Shown one piece after another: positions 32,693 to 41,398 of a stretch of DNA of 64,000 bases. The translations under genes and the position numbers were made by a program. The first letter of the stretch is position 1; each line of letters starts with the position of its first letter. A model generated the notes under the pieces. It was given only the letters and a program-made list of their open reading frames with translations. It had not been told where the DNA came from and did not search any database. The DNA lies in contig NZ_WNLA01000013.1 of NCBI RefSeq assembly GCF_009720865.1, positions 62,001 through 126,000 on the forward strand. The letters run 5' to 3'. This DNA is from Pseudoduganella ginsengisoli. GTDB lineage: Bacteria > Pseudomonadota > Gammaproteobacteria > Burkholderiales > Burkholderiaceae_D.

Positions 32693-34798
32693 ATGACATT
32701 TCACAACGTCCGCAAATGGCTGCGAGCGGCCTCTGTCACGGCCATGCTGTGCGGCGGCCTGGCAGCGCAAAGCGTGCTGCTGGCGCAGGCGGTGGTCTAC
32801 CCTATCCCGCAGCCATACACCGATACCGGTATTGCGCTGGCGCCCGCGCACATGCCGCCCATCCGTGAAGCCAGCAGCAACGCTGCGTGGGGCGGTGTGC
32901 GCAGCGGCAGCGAAACCACGTTGTCCGACCGCGTGGCCAGCTACACGATAGCCGCTACGCTCGATCCGGTGCGCCATACGGTGGCCGGCAACGAAACCCT
33001 CACGTGGCGCAACCGCAGCCGCCGCGTGGTGCGCTCCGTCTACGTGCACCTGTACCTGAATGCGTTTGAGCACAAGGACACGACGTTTTATACGGAACAG
33101 CGGCGCGGCCAGTCGATGTTCGGCAGCGAGCCGATCGACGATGGCTGGGGCTATACGAAACTCAACCAGGTGCGCCAGGGCCAGGCCGACGTGCCATGGT
33201 CTTTCGTACAGCCGGACAATGGCCCGGCAGGCGACCATACGGTGGCCAGGCTGGACTTGCCGCAGCCGGTCGAACCGGGCGGCACGGCGCAACTCGATAT
33301 CGCGTTCACCAGCCAGTTGCCGAAGCTGGGCACGCGCAGCGGCTACGTGGGCAGTTTCCACTTTGTTGCGCAATGGTTCCCCAAGATCGGCGTGCTGGAA
33401 TTGCCCGGTGAACGGGGCGCGGTGGAAGAACGGTGGAATGTCCACGAATACCATGCGGATTCCGAGTTTTACGCGGACTTCGGTTTATACGACGTCAAGC
33501 TGACGGTCCCACGGGAATACACGGTGGGCGCCACCGGCAAGCTGCAGGGCGCGCCGGAGGAACGCAACGGCATGCTGACCCACCACTACGTGCAGGGCGA
33601 CGTGCATGATTTCGCGTGGACCGCCGACAAGCGCTATGCGGCGCCGCTGACGGGCACGTGGCAGGGGAAAAACGGCCAGCCGGTGGACATCCGCGTGCTG
33701 TACACGCCGGAATTTGCGGCCAGCGCGGCGCCCTCGCTGCAGGCGGCAAAGGATGCGCTGAGCTGGTATGCCTCGCTGCTGGGGCCTTATCCATACGCCA
33801 CCTTGACCATCGTGATCCCCCCATACAACGCCACGGGCGCGGCGGGTATGGAATATCCGACGCTGTACACGGCAGACAGCTTTACGCACATCGCGCCGGG
33901 ATCGCGCCAGGCATTCGACATGGAGACCGTCAATATCCATGAATTTGCGCACAACTATTTCCAGGGCATCATCGCGTCCAATGAATTCGAAGAACCGCTG
34001 CTCGACGAAGGCATGAATGAATACACGAACATGCGCATGCAGACGGAGCGGGGGCACAAGTCAGCCATTGCGCCGCCGTGGCTGCGGCGCCTCGGCATCA
34101 ATCCAGCAGTCGAACCGTTCGATACGGAACGGGCCGACGCCATCCTGAACCAGCCGGCCGACGCGGGCGCCGCCAGCGCTTATGTGCGCCTGCAGGGCGT
34201 GGGGCAAGTCTACGTGCGGGGCGCGCTGCTGTTCCGCGACCTGGAAGCGCAATTAGGCAAGGAAGCCTTGACGCAAGGCTTGCGCGAATACTACCGCCGC
34301 TGGCGCTTCCGCCACCCCAGCGTGGCGGATTTGCGTGAAGCGCTGGCCGATGGCAGCGGCCAGCGTGCACTGGTCGAGCGCCTCTTCGACCTGCAAGTAT
34401 TTGGTGCGGGGCGCATTGATGACAGCGTGGCGGAATTCCAGTCCGAACAGGAGCCAGCGGCCAGCGGTTCGAAAAGCGGGCCGCAGTGGCGCACGGAAGT
34501 GCTGCTGCGCCGCCGCGGCGCCGCCGTGCCGCAAACGCTGGCCGTGCATTTTGCCGACGGCAGTACGGAAACCGTGCAGTGGGACCCGAAGCATGGCGAA
34601 CAATGGCAGCGCTTCGTGTGGACGCGCACGGCGCGCGGCTTGTCGGCGGAACTGGACCCGCAGCGCAAGCACATGCTGGACGTCAACAAGCTCGATGACA
34701 GCCGCACTGCCACGCCCGATAAATCCGCCGCGCGGCGCTGGACACTGGATCTGGCTGCGGCAGTCCAGCTGGTACTGACCCTGATTGCCTCCTTATAA
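32693..34798 (+). CDS. M1-like gluzincin metallopeptidase, secreted
   Basis: 701 residues with an N-terminal signal or anchor (WLRAASVTAMLCGGLAAQSV). The zinc site is HEFAH at 416-420 with Glu439 exactly 19 residues after the second His (LLDEGMNEY). A substrate-loop equivalent GAAGMEYPT lies at 382-390. The N-terminal region (VASYTIAATLDPVRHTVAGN, ETLTWRN) is the M1 beta-saddle, and the layout resembles large putative M1 peptidases of proteobacteria. The C-terminus has a hydrophobic helix (AAVQLVLTLIASL). The next gene begins directly at the stop codon and encodes a membrane protein, a likely partner. Confidence 0.88.
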   Translation: MTFHNVRKWLRAASVTAMLCGGLAAQSVLLAQAVVYPIPQPYTDTGIALAPAHMPPIREASSNAAWGGVRSGSETTLSDRVASYTIAATLDPVRHTVAGNETLTWRNRSRRVVRSVYVHLYLNAFEHKDTTFYTEQRRGQSMFGSEPIDDGWGYTKLNQVRQGQADVPWSFVQPDNGPAGDHTVARLDLPQPVEPGGTAQLDIAFTSQLPKLGTRSGYVGSFHFVAQWFPKIGVLELPGERGAVEERWNVHEYHADSEFYADFGLYDVKLTVPREYTVGATGKLQGAPEERNGMLTHHYVQGDVHDFAWTADKRYAAPLTGTWQGKNGQPVDIRVLYTPEFAASAAPSLQAAKDALSWYASLLGPYPYATLTIVIPPYNATGAAGMEYPTLYTADSFTHIAPGSRQAFDMETVNIHEFAHNYFQGIIASNEFEEPLLDEGMNEYTNMRMQTERGHKSAIAPPWLRRLGINPAVEPFDTERADAILNQPADAGAASAYVRLQGVGQVYVRGALLFRDLEAQLGKEALTQGLREYYRRWRFRHPSVADLREALADGSGQRALVERLFDLQVFGAGRIDDSVAEFQSEQEPAASGSKSGPQWRTEVLLRRRGAAVPQTLAVHFADGSTETVQWDPKHGEQWQRFVWTRTARGLSAELDPQRKHMLDVNKLDDSRTATPDKSAARRWTLDLAAAVQLVLTLIASL

Positions 34799-35662
34799 AT
34801 GAATGCTTCGCTTGAATCCCTGAAAACCCTGTGCGTGCACTCCGCGCGCCGCGCACTGCAATGGCGCTTGCCCGTACTGTATGCGGCCGTGTTGCTGCTG
34901 CCGGTCGTCATCATGGTGGCGCCCGCGTGGGTCGTGCTGGATACGCAATTGTCCTATTCCGTCCATGCGGCCGCCCTGGCGCAGCAACTGGACCTGGCAT
35001 CCCTGACGGACTTGCTGGAAGTGGGCAAACAGCATGCGCTGGGCGCACAGCTGGCGCTGTGGGTGGCGCTGGCGTGTACCGCGCTGTCGTCGCCGCTGCT
35101 GGCCGGCGCCACGGTGACGGCGGCACGCAGTACCGAACCGCTGCCCTTGGGCGCACTGCTGGCCGGCGGCATGGCGGAATATGGACGCATGGCCCGCATG
35201 CTGCTGTGGTCCGCCATCGTCATGGGCGCCGCACTATGGCTGGGCGCCTCTTTGCGGGAACTGGCCCATCCGGACGAAGCCCTGTTGCCGGCGGATGGGC
35301 AATGGGCCGGCTATGCCGCCAAGGCCGCCACTTTGCTGCTGGCCTGGGCGGCGCTGGTGACGGTCGATGCGGGCCGCGCCGTGCTGGCGGCGGACCGCCG
35401 CCGCAAATCTGCCGTGAAGGCGTGGTGGCAAGGCATGGCGCTGCTGCGCAGGCAACCGGTGGCGGCGCTGGGCAGCTATGCGGTACTGGGCGCCGTTGGC
35501 TTTGGCGTGGCGGGATTGCTGGGCCTGGCGCGGCTGCATTTCCCCACCGGCACGCTGCCGGGGGACGTGGCGGCATGCGTGCTGACGCAAGTGATTGCCG
35601 TGTTGCTGGCGTGGTTCCGCGCCGCGCGGCTGTTTGCCCTGGTGACGGTGGCGCGGCAGTGA
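34799..35662 (+). CDS. Multi-pass membrane protein, partner of the M1-like peptidase
   Basis: 287 residues with five or six hydrophobic helices (about 27-49, 80-105, 130-155, 180-200, 220-245, 255-275). The ATG follows the peptidase stop with no gap, so the two are translated together. No catalytic motif or family is recognised. It may anchor or assist the peptidase in the envelope. An alternative is an unrelated permease-like protein. Confidence 0.75.
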   Translation: MNASLESLKTLCVHSARRALQWRLPVLYAAVLLLPVVIMVAPAWVVLDTQLSYSVHAAALAQQLDLASLTDLLEVGKQHALGAQLALWVALACTALSSPLLAGATVTAARSTEPLPLGALLAGGMAEYGRMARMLLWSAIVMGAALWLGASLRELAHPDEALLPADGQWAGYAAKAATLLLAWAALVTVDAGRAVLAADRRRKSAVKAWWQGMALLRRQPVAALGSYAVLGAVGFGVAGLLGLARLHFPTGTLPGDVAACVLTQVIAVLLAWFRAARLFALVTVARQ

Positions 35663-35770
35663 TGGTTCCTGCAGTAATTGTTCCATTGATGGGATAGTTT
35701 GTTGCTGAAACACCCGTTTATCCCAGCGCCGGCAAGGCGTACAGTGGAAGCCAACTGAAAGGAACTTCTT

Positions 35771-36583
35771 ATGTCCACCTTGCCTGTCTATTTCTTATCC
35801 CATGGCGGCGGCCCGTGGCCGTGGATGCTGGATCAATATGGCGGCCGCTACGATGCGCTGAAAGCATCGCTGGAAGCCATCCCCGTGGAACTGGGCGCCA
35901 GGCCGCGCGCCGTGCTGGTCGTGACGGCGCACTGGGAAGCGCCGGAACCCCGTATTTCTTCCAGCGCCGCGCCCGGCATGATTTATGACTATGGCGGGTT
36001 CCCTGACTATACGTACCGCATCCGCTATGGCGCGCCCGGTGCGCCGGACGTGGCGGCGCGCGTGCAGGCATTGCTGGGCGCGGCTGGTATGGTTTCGCAT
36101 CTGGATGGCGAGCGCGGCTTCGACCATGGCACGTTTTCCGCGCTGGCGCCCATGTATCCGGATGCTGGCGTGCCCATCGTGCAATTGTCGCTGAAGCAGG
36201 GGCTCGATCCTGCCGAGCATCTGGCCATGGGCCGCGCGCTGGCGCCGCTGCGCAATGAAGGCGTTTTGATTGTCGGCAGCGGGCTCAGTTACCACAACCT
36301 GCGCCAGTTTGGCGGCGCCGGCGCGCAGGCGTCGCACGTGTTTGATGCATGGCTGCGCGAGACGATGGCGCTGCCGCCGGCAGAACGCAGCGCGCGCCTG
36401 CTGGCATGGGAACAGGCGCCCGCCGCACGGCAGGCGCATCCGCGCGAAGAGCATTTGTTGCCGCTGATGGTGGTGGTTGGGGCTGCTGAACAGGATGCCG
36501 GGCACGTGCAGTACCACGAAGAGGCGTTCATGGGCGCGCTGGCAGTGTCCAGCTTCCGGCTGGGAACGGCAGGCACGGCTTGA
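35771..36583 (+). CDS. DODA-type extradiol aromatic ring-opening dioxygenase (YgiD/LigB family)
   Basis: 270-residue enzyme of the class III extradiol superfamily. The metal ligands appear as His11 (FLSHGGGP) and His57 (VVTAHWEAPEP). Further conserved His lie in GFDHGTFSALAPMYPDA and HPREEHLLPLMVVVGAA. The closest characterised relatives convert DOPA or similar catechols. AAGGAA precedes the ATG. It is monocistronic; substrate unknown. Confidence 0.93.
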   Translation: MSTLPVYFLSHGGGPWPWMLDQYGGRYDALKASLEAIPVELGARPRAVLVVTAHWEAPEPRISSSAAPGMIYDYGGFPDYTYRIRYGAPGAPDVAARVQALLGAAGMVSHLDGERGFDHGTFSALAPMYPDAGVPIVQLSLKQGLDPAEHLAMGRALAPLRNEGVLIVGSGLSYHNLRQFGGAGAQASHVFDAWLRETMALPPAERSARLLAWEQAPAARQAHPREEHLLPLMVVVGAAEQDAGHVQYHEEAFMGALAVSSFRLGTAGTA

Positions 36584-36695
36584 GCGCTGGAGGCTTTCTG
36601 TCCCTGCGCGCGATAGCAGCGGCCGGTACGGATCAGCAGTGGGTAGCAGTGGATCGTACGTTTTAGTATGCGCGGAAATCTGACGGATAGCCCGC

Positions 36696-37646
36696 TCAGG
36701 TCCCGCGCTTGCCCTTCATGCGCTCCGCTTCCTTTTCGGCCGCCTTTTGCGCCGCCTTTTCCGCCTTGATGCGCTGTTCTTCTTCAAACACGGCCAGTGC
36801 AGCCGCGCGGGTTTCCGGCGTTTCCAGCGAAATGCGGCCGATGATGCCGCTGCGGTATTCCGTCAGGAACGTGTGGGCGGCTTTTTCATAATCCATGTCG
36901 CCGCCGCGGGCGCGGAAACCGCGCTTGGCGGCAATGCCTTCCACCACGGCGATGCCGTCCATCTTGTCGATATCCTTGAAGCCGTAACGGGCCACCAGCA
37001 ATTGCGGATAGCGGCGCAGCAGTTCGCCCGCGAGGAATTCCGCCACTTCTTCTTCAATCAGCGCATTCGAGCCGACTGCGTGGCTGGCCGCCAGCATCAG
37101 GCCGTCACTGGGCATGGCAATTTTCGGCCACAGCATGCCGGGTGTATCGACCAGCACGGTATTTTTATCGAGGTACAGCTTTTGCTGGGCCTTTGTCACG
37201 GCCGGTTCATCGCCGACTTTCGCCACGCGCTTTTTCAACAGCGCATTCATCAGCGTGGACTTGCCCACGTTGGGTATGCCCATGATCATGATGCGCAGCG
37301 GTTTTGTCGGCACGCCACGGTGCGGCGCCAGCGGTTTCGCCAACTCCAGCACGCGCTGCACGTCGCCCGGCTTTTTCGTCGTCATGGCAAACGCCGTCAC
37401 GCCTTCCTGGCGGCTGTAATACTCGACCCACGCGCTGGTGGCGGCCGGATCAGCCAAATCCACTTTGTTCAGCAACTTCAGGCACGGGCGCTGGCGGAAC
37501 TTGCGCAATTCGTCCACCATCGGGTTGCAACTGGCTTCAGGCAGGCGCGCGTCCACCACCTCGATGACGAGGTCGGTATTCTCCATCTGTTCCGCCGCCT
37601 TCTTTTTGGCGGCGTTCATGTGTCCGGGGAACCACTGTATTGACAT
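36696..37646 (-). CDS. ylqF: Ribosome biogenesis GTPase YlqF/RbgA
   Basis: 316-residue circularly permuted GTPase that acts in late 50S assembly. The G motifs appear in the permuted order G4 (LNKVDLAD), G1 (GIPNVGKST) and G3 (VDTPGMLWP). The N-terminus IQWFPGHMNAAKKKA is diagnostic. The C-terminus ends in a charged Lys/Glu-rich tail (KAAQKAAEKEAERMKGKRGT). AAAGG lies upstream of the ATG. Confidence 0.95.
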   Translation of the reverse strand: MSIQWFPGHMNAAKKKAAEQMENTDLVIEVVDARLPEASCNPMVDELRKFRQRPCLKLLNKVDLADPAATSAWVEYYSRQEGVTAFAMTTKKPGDVQRVLELAKPLAPHRGVPTKPLRIMIMGIPNVGKSTLMNALLKKRVAKVGDEPAVTKAQQKLYLDKNTVLVDTPGMLWPKIAMPSDGLMLAASHAVGSNALIEEEVAEFLAGELLRRYPQLLVARYGFKDIDKMDGIAVVEGIAAKRGFRARGGDMDYEKAAHTFLTEYRSGIIGRISLETPETRAAALAVFEEEQRIKAEKAAQKAAEKEAERMKGKRGT

Positions 37647-37748
37647 GCTCTGGCCTTTGCGTTTCTTGCTTGAAATCCTCTATTTTACCTCGAACCCCAA
37701 GGCAACCACCAATCCTTCACTTGGGCAACCCTGGTTTTGCCCCCCTGC

Positions 37749-37849
37749 GCGGCGGTATGAATTTCGCGTTCCGGACCGGAATTACCGCCGCCATTGCTGT
37801 ATCAGTTTGCAATGAGGTCGGCTATCATGTGGCACCGAAATCTTTCGGT
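37749..37849 (+). other. Structured leader of the OPT transporter gene
   Basis: Two inverted repeats. GCGGCGGTA (37749-37757) pairs with TACCGCCGC (37783-37791) around a nested TTCCGG-A-CCGGAA. ACCGAAA (37834-37840) pairs with TTTCGGT (37843-37849), followed nearby by a T-rich stretch. Either repeat could be an operator or an mRNA structure. No known riboswitch class is recognised. Confidence 0.45.
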
Positions 37850-37881
37850 CTTATCAATATTTTTATCTGGAGTAGCGAGAG

Positions 37882-39867
37882 ATGCAAAAATCTTCTCCAT
37901 CCACGCCCGGGGAAATCACCCTGCGCGGAGTCGTCCTGGGCATACTGATTACCCTCGTATTCACAGCGGCGCAAGTGTATCTCGGCCTGAAGGTGGGCCT
38001 GACTTTTGCCACGTCGATTCCCGCGGCAGTCATTTCCATGGCGCTGCTGAGCGCCTTCAAGACCGCCACCATACAGGAAAACAATATCGTCCAGACCATC
38101 GCATCAGCGGCCGGCACGCTGGCGTCTGTGATTTTCGTGCTGCCCGGCTTGCTGATGATAGGCTGGTGGGCCAACGTGCCATTCTGGCCCACTTTTGGCG
38201 CCTGTGCCATTGGCGGCGTGCTTGGCGTGATGTACACGGTGCCGCTGCGGCGCGCGCTGGTATCCCAATCCGACCTGCCCTATCCGGAAGGCGTGGCTGC
38301 GGCGGAAGTGCTGAAAGTCGGAACCCAGTCGCGCAGCGGCGCTGCCGAAGGCAAGGCCGGCCTGTGGGCTGTGATCTGGGGCAGCCTGGCGTCCGCGCTG
38401 TATGCCGCGGGCGCGGCCGTCAAAGTCATGGCCGGTGAAATGGCCGTGTATTTCCGCGCCGGCAACGGCGCTACCGGTCTCGGCGCGGCCAGCTCGCTGG
38501 CGCTGGTCGGCGCGGGCCACCTGATGGGCATCACGGTCGGTATCGCCATGCTGGCCGGTATCGCGATTGCATGGGGCGTGCTGGTGCCGATGCTGACGGC
38601 CGCACTGCCGGCATCGAGCATGCCGGCGGCCGACCTGGCGCTGTCGGTCTGGCAAAATGATGTGCGCATGATCGGCGCCGGCTGCATCGGCGCGGCGGCT
38701 ATCATCACCCTGGCGGGTTTGACCCGCCCCGTGATCGATGGCTTGAAATCAGCGGTGGCGGCATCGCGCCAGGCCAAGGAAGGCGGCGCCGACTTGCCCC
38801 GTACAGAACAGGACTTGCCGATCTTTATCGTCGGCCTGACGACGCTGATTGCGCTGGTGCCGGCTGGCTGGCTGCTGGCATCGTTCCTGCAGGATGGCAG
38901 GCTGGGCGCTGCAGCACCCGCGCTGGTCGCAGTGGGCGTCGTCTACATTGTCGTTGCCGGGATGTTTGCCGCCGCAGTGTGCGGCTATATGGCGGGCCTG
39001 ATCGGCTCGTCGAATTCGCCGGTATCGGGCATCGCGATCCTGGCCGTGCTGGGTGCCGCGCTGTCGGTGGGCATGGTCGGGCGCCACGTAATGGGACCGG
39101 AAGTGAGCCAGGCGCTGATTGCCTTTGCGCTGTTCGTCACCACGGTGGTACTGGCCGTGGCCGTCATCGGCAACGATAACTTGCAGGATTTGAAAACCGG
39201 CCAGCTGGTCGACGCCACGCCGTGGAAACAACAGGTCGGGCTGCTGATCGGCGTACTGGCCGGTTCGTGCGTCGTACCGCCGGTGCTGGATTTGCTGAAC
39301 CGCGCCAACGGCTTTGCCGGCGCCCCCAACCTGCAGGCGATTTCCAGCGAGCCGCTGCCCGCGCCGCAGGCGGCGCTGATTTCCACGCTGGCCAAAGGCG
39401 TTATCAGCGGCAACCTGCCCTGGCACCTGATTGGCTGGGGCGCCGTGCTGGGCCTGGCCCTGTCGGCAGCGGACTTCCTGCTAAAAAAGGCCAGCCATGA
39501 CAAATACAGCCTGCCGCCGCTGGGCGTCGGCCTGGCGATCTACCTGCCCAGTTCCGCCACCACCCCGGTCATTGTCGGCGCCATGGCAGGTTGGCTATTC
39601 GAGCGGGCGATGCAGGACCGGCCCTGGGGGGAAGTTGCCAAACGGCTGGGCGTACTGGTCATGTCAGGCTTTATCGTCGGCGAAAGCCTGTTCAACGTCG
39701 CCCTGGCGGGCTTGATCGTCATGACCGGCAATGGCGAACCGCTCGCCATTGCCATCAACCTCGACCAGCCGGCCATGATGCTGGCGGCACTGGCCGCCGG
39801 CCTCGGGCTGATGGGCGGCCTGTACAAATGGTCAGACCGCCACGCCAGCATGATCGACGCCAAATAA
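37882..39867 (+). CDS. OPT-family oligopeptide/metal-chelate transporter
   Basis: 661-residue inner-membrane protein with about 14-16 hydrophobic helices. It carries the OPT N-terminal motif TLRGVVLGILITLVFTAAQVYLGLKVGLTFATSIPAAVIS (read in parts) and the conserved SSNSPVSGIAI and GVGLAIYLPSSATTPVIVG blocks. Bacterial OPT proteins import oligopeptides or iron-siderophore-type chelates, probably by proton symport. GGAG precedes the ATG by about 9 nt. It converges with the antiporter at the end of the NRPS operon, only 11 bp apart, with no terminator visible between them. Confidence 0.92.
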   Translation: MQKSSPSTPGEITLRGVVLGILITLVFTAAQVYLGLKVGLTFATSIPAAVISMALLSAFKTATIQENNIVQTIASAAGTLASVIFVLPGLLMIGWWANVPFWPTFGACAIGGVLGVMYTVPLRRALVSQSDLPYPEGVAAAEVLKVGTQSRSGAAEGKAGLWAVIWGSLASALYAAGAAVKVMAGEMAVYFRAGNGATGLGAASSLALVGAGHLMGITVGIAMLAGIAIAWGVLVPMLTAALPASSMPAADLALSVWQNDVRMIGAGCIGAAAIITLAGLTRPVIDGLKSAVAASRQAKEGGADLPRTEQDLPIFIVGLTTLIALVPAGWLLASFLQDGRLGAAAPALVAVGVVYIVVAGMFAAAVCGYMAGLIGSSNSPVSGIAILAVLGAALSVGMVGRHVMGPEVSQALIAFALFVTTVVLAVAVIGNDNLQDLKTGQLVDATPWKQQVGLLIGVLAGSCVVPPVLDLLNRANGFAGAPNLQAISSEPLPAPQAALISTLAKGVISGNLPWHLIGWGAVLGLALSAADFLLKKASHDKYSLPPLGVGLAIYLPSSATTPVIVGAMAGWLFERAMQDRPWGEVAKRLGVLVMSGFIVGESLFNVALAGLIVMTGNGEPLAIAINLDQPAMMLAALAAGLGLMGGLYKWSDRHASMIDAK

Positions 39868-39878
39868 GCGCCGCGCTG

Positions 39879-41126
39879 TCAGGCCATGCCGCCGCTGTTC
39901 GGCAAAGGCATGCCGGGGGTGGCATAGCGCTCCCCCAGCAGCCAGCGCAGGGCTGGCGCCGTGATGCAAGTGCTGGCCAGCGCCATCATGGCCAATGCGG
40001 AAAATATCTGCGTACCGATGATGCCGGCATCGAGCAGGATATTGATGGCGACCAGCTCCATCAAGCCCTTACACTGCATCAGGCTGCCCAACGCCATGGA
40101 ATCCGCCCACGCCAGGCCGGTCTGACGCGCCGCCAGCGCCACACTGGTGAACTTACCCAGCACCGCGCCCGCCGTGACGATCGCCGTCAATTGCCAGAAC
40201 AGCGGGTCGCCGCTGTGGATATCAAGGCGCATGCCGGTCTGGATGAAAAAGAATGGCAGCAGCAAGACCTGCACTTGCTGCAGGAGCGGTTCGCGCCAGT
40301 CGTCAAACGCGCGCCGCGGCAAGACTGTGCCGGCCATGAAGGCGCCAAAGATCGAATGCAGGCCGATCCAGTCCGTCGCCACCGACGACATGAAGATCAC
40401 CGAGACCGACAGCAGCAAGCGGTCCGCCACGCCCATGCCTGGCTGGCGCTCCAGCCAGCGGCGCAACAAGGGCCGTACCATGCCGAACATCACCAGCAGG
40501 TAAGCGGACAACGCCAGCGCCATGTGCAATGGCTGGTCTCCGCCCTGTCCCAGCGCCAGCACCACCGCCAGGGACAACCAGAGCCACAAATCATCCAGCA
40601 AAGCGCAATTGACAGCCAGGTTGCCCAGTGTGGTATTGAGCATGCCAATTTCGCGCAGGATCGCCACCAGCACCGGCATCGCCGTCACCGACAGCGACAA
40701 GCCCACCGCCAGGCAAAACGTCAGTACCGTGCTGTTCGCGCCCAGCAATTCCGGACGCGCCGCGTACAGGCCGTATCCGATCATCGCGCCCATTGCGGCA
40801 GTGCTGCCAAAGCCGGCAATACTGATTGGAACAAAGCGCCAGGCGCCCCGTTCCGATGGCCGGGGCGCCGATTCGGCGCCAGTCAGCGCGACCAGCAGCG
40901 ACACACCAACCCAGCCGAGCCCGGCCAGCGAGGATGCCAGCGGCCCAGCCTGCAAATCGACCTGGTGCTGCTGCAGCCAGCGGTCCAGGCCGCTGGCATG
41001 GATGAACAGGCCGAACACCAGTTGCACGAACACCAGCGGGAACAGGCGGTCAATCCGAAAAACCTTGCTCAACACCACGGGCAAGGCCATGTATGCCAGC
41101 AGGGCGGTAAAAAACGAAGCCGTCAT
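39879..41126 (-). CDS. Cation:proton antiporter (CPA2/Kef type) at the end of the NRPS operon
   Basis: 415 residues with about 12 hydrophobic helices and the Na_H_Exchanger layout (LPVVLSKVFRIDRLFPLVFVQLVFGLF, read in parts; later SLSVTAMPVLVAILREIGML, NCALLDDLWLWLSLAVVLAL). The cytoplasmic TrkA domain of Kef channels is absent. The start at 41126 overlaps the carrier protein stop by 4 nt (ATGA), so it is part of the biosynthetic operon. It may help product export or self-protection by ion exchange. The exact ion and role are not deducible. Confidence 0.88.
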   Translation of the reverse strand: MTASFFTALLAYMALPVVLSKVFRIDRLFPLVFVQLVFGLFIHASGLDRWLQQHQVDLQAGPLASSLAGLGWVGVSLLVALTGAESAPRPSERGAWRFVPISIAGFGSTAAMGAMIGYGLYAARPELLGANSTVLTFCLAVGLSLSVTAMPVLVAILREIGMLNTTLGNLAVNCALLDDLWLWLSLAVVLALGQGGDQPLHMALALSAYLLVMFGMVRPLLRRWLERQPGMGVADRLLLSVSVIFMSSVATDWIGLHSIFGAFMAGTVLPRRAFDDWREPLLQQVQVLLLPFFFIQTGMRLDIHSGDPLFWQLTAIVTAGAVLGKFTSVALAARQTGLAWADSMALGSLMQCKGLMELVAINILLDAGIIGTQIFSALAMMALASTCITAPALRWLLGERYATPGMPLPNSGGMA

Positions 41127-41386
41127 GCAGCCTCGCAACCGGAAACCGCGCCATCGTCCAGCGCGCGGGCCAGCGCCGCCACAGTGCCGGCCCGCATCAC
41201 CTGGGCCGCAGTCACGGAACGGCCCAACAGCCGCTGGCACTTGAACGCGATCTTCACGGCTTGCAGCGAACTTCCGCCCATTTCAATAAAGTTATGGTCG
41301 CGCGCCAGCGCGCCGATATTAAGTACCTCTTTCCAGACCGAGCCGATCTTTATTTCCAGCGGGGTCCATTCTGCAGTAGGGTCCAT
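41123..41386 (-). CDS. Free-standing peptidyl carrier protein (thiolation domain)
   Basis: 87 residues. The phosphopantetheine attachment motif is FIEMGGSSLQAVK with Ser40. The preceding EIKIGSVWKEVLN helix is typical of NRPS T domains. GAGGA lies 5 nt upstream of the ATG. There is no attached adenylation domain. In the syringomycin pathway the SyrC transferase moves 4-chloro-Thr from SyrB1 to a T domain that lacks its own A domain. This separate carrier is the obvious acceptor here (inference). It could also receive the product of the NRPS terminal C domain. Confidence 0.9.
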   Translation of the reverse strand: MDPTAEWTPLEIKIGSVWKEVLNIGALARDHNFIEMGGSSLQAVKIAFKCQRLLGRSVTAAQVMRAGTVAALARALDDGAVSGCEAA

Positions 41387-41398
41387 TGAATTCCTCAG

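Noticed and set aside
32630..33454. 274-codon open frame antisense to the M1-like peptidase
   Set aside because: The peptidase has a complete zinc site and domain order; the antisense frame has no features.
37757..37948. Open frame from ATG 37757 through the OPT leader and start
   Set aside because: No Shine-Dalgarno. It overlaps the OPT gene in another frame, and the region is better explained by hairpins.
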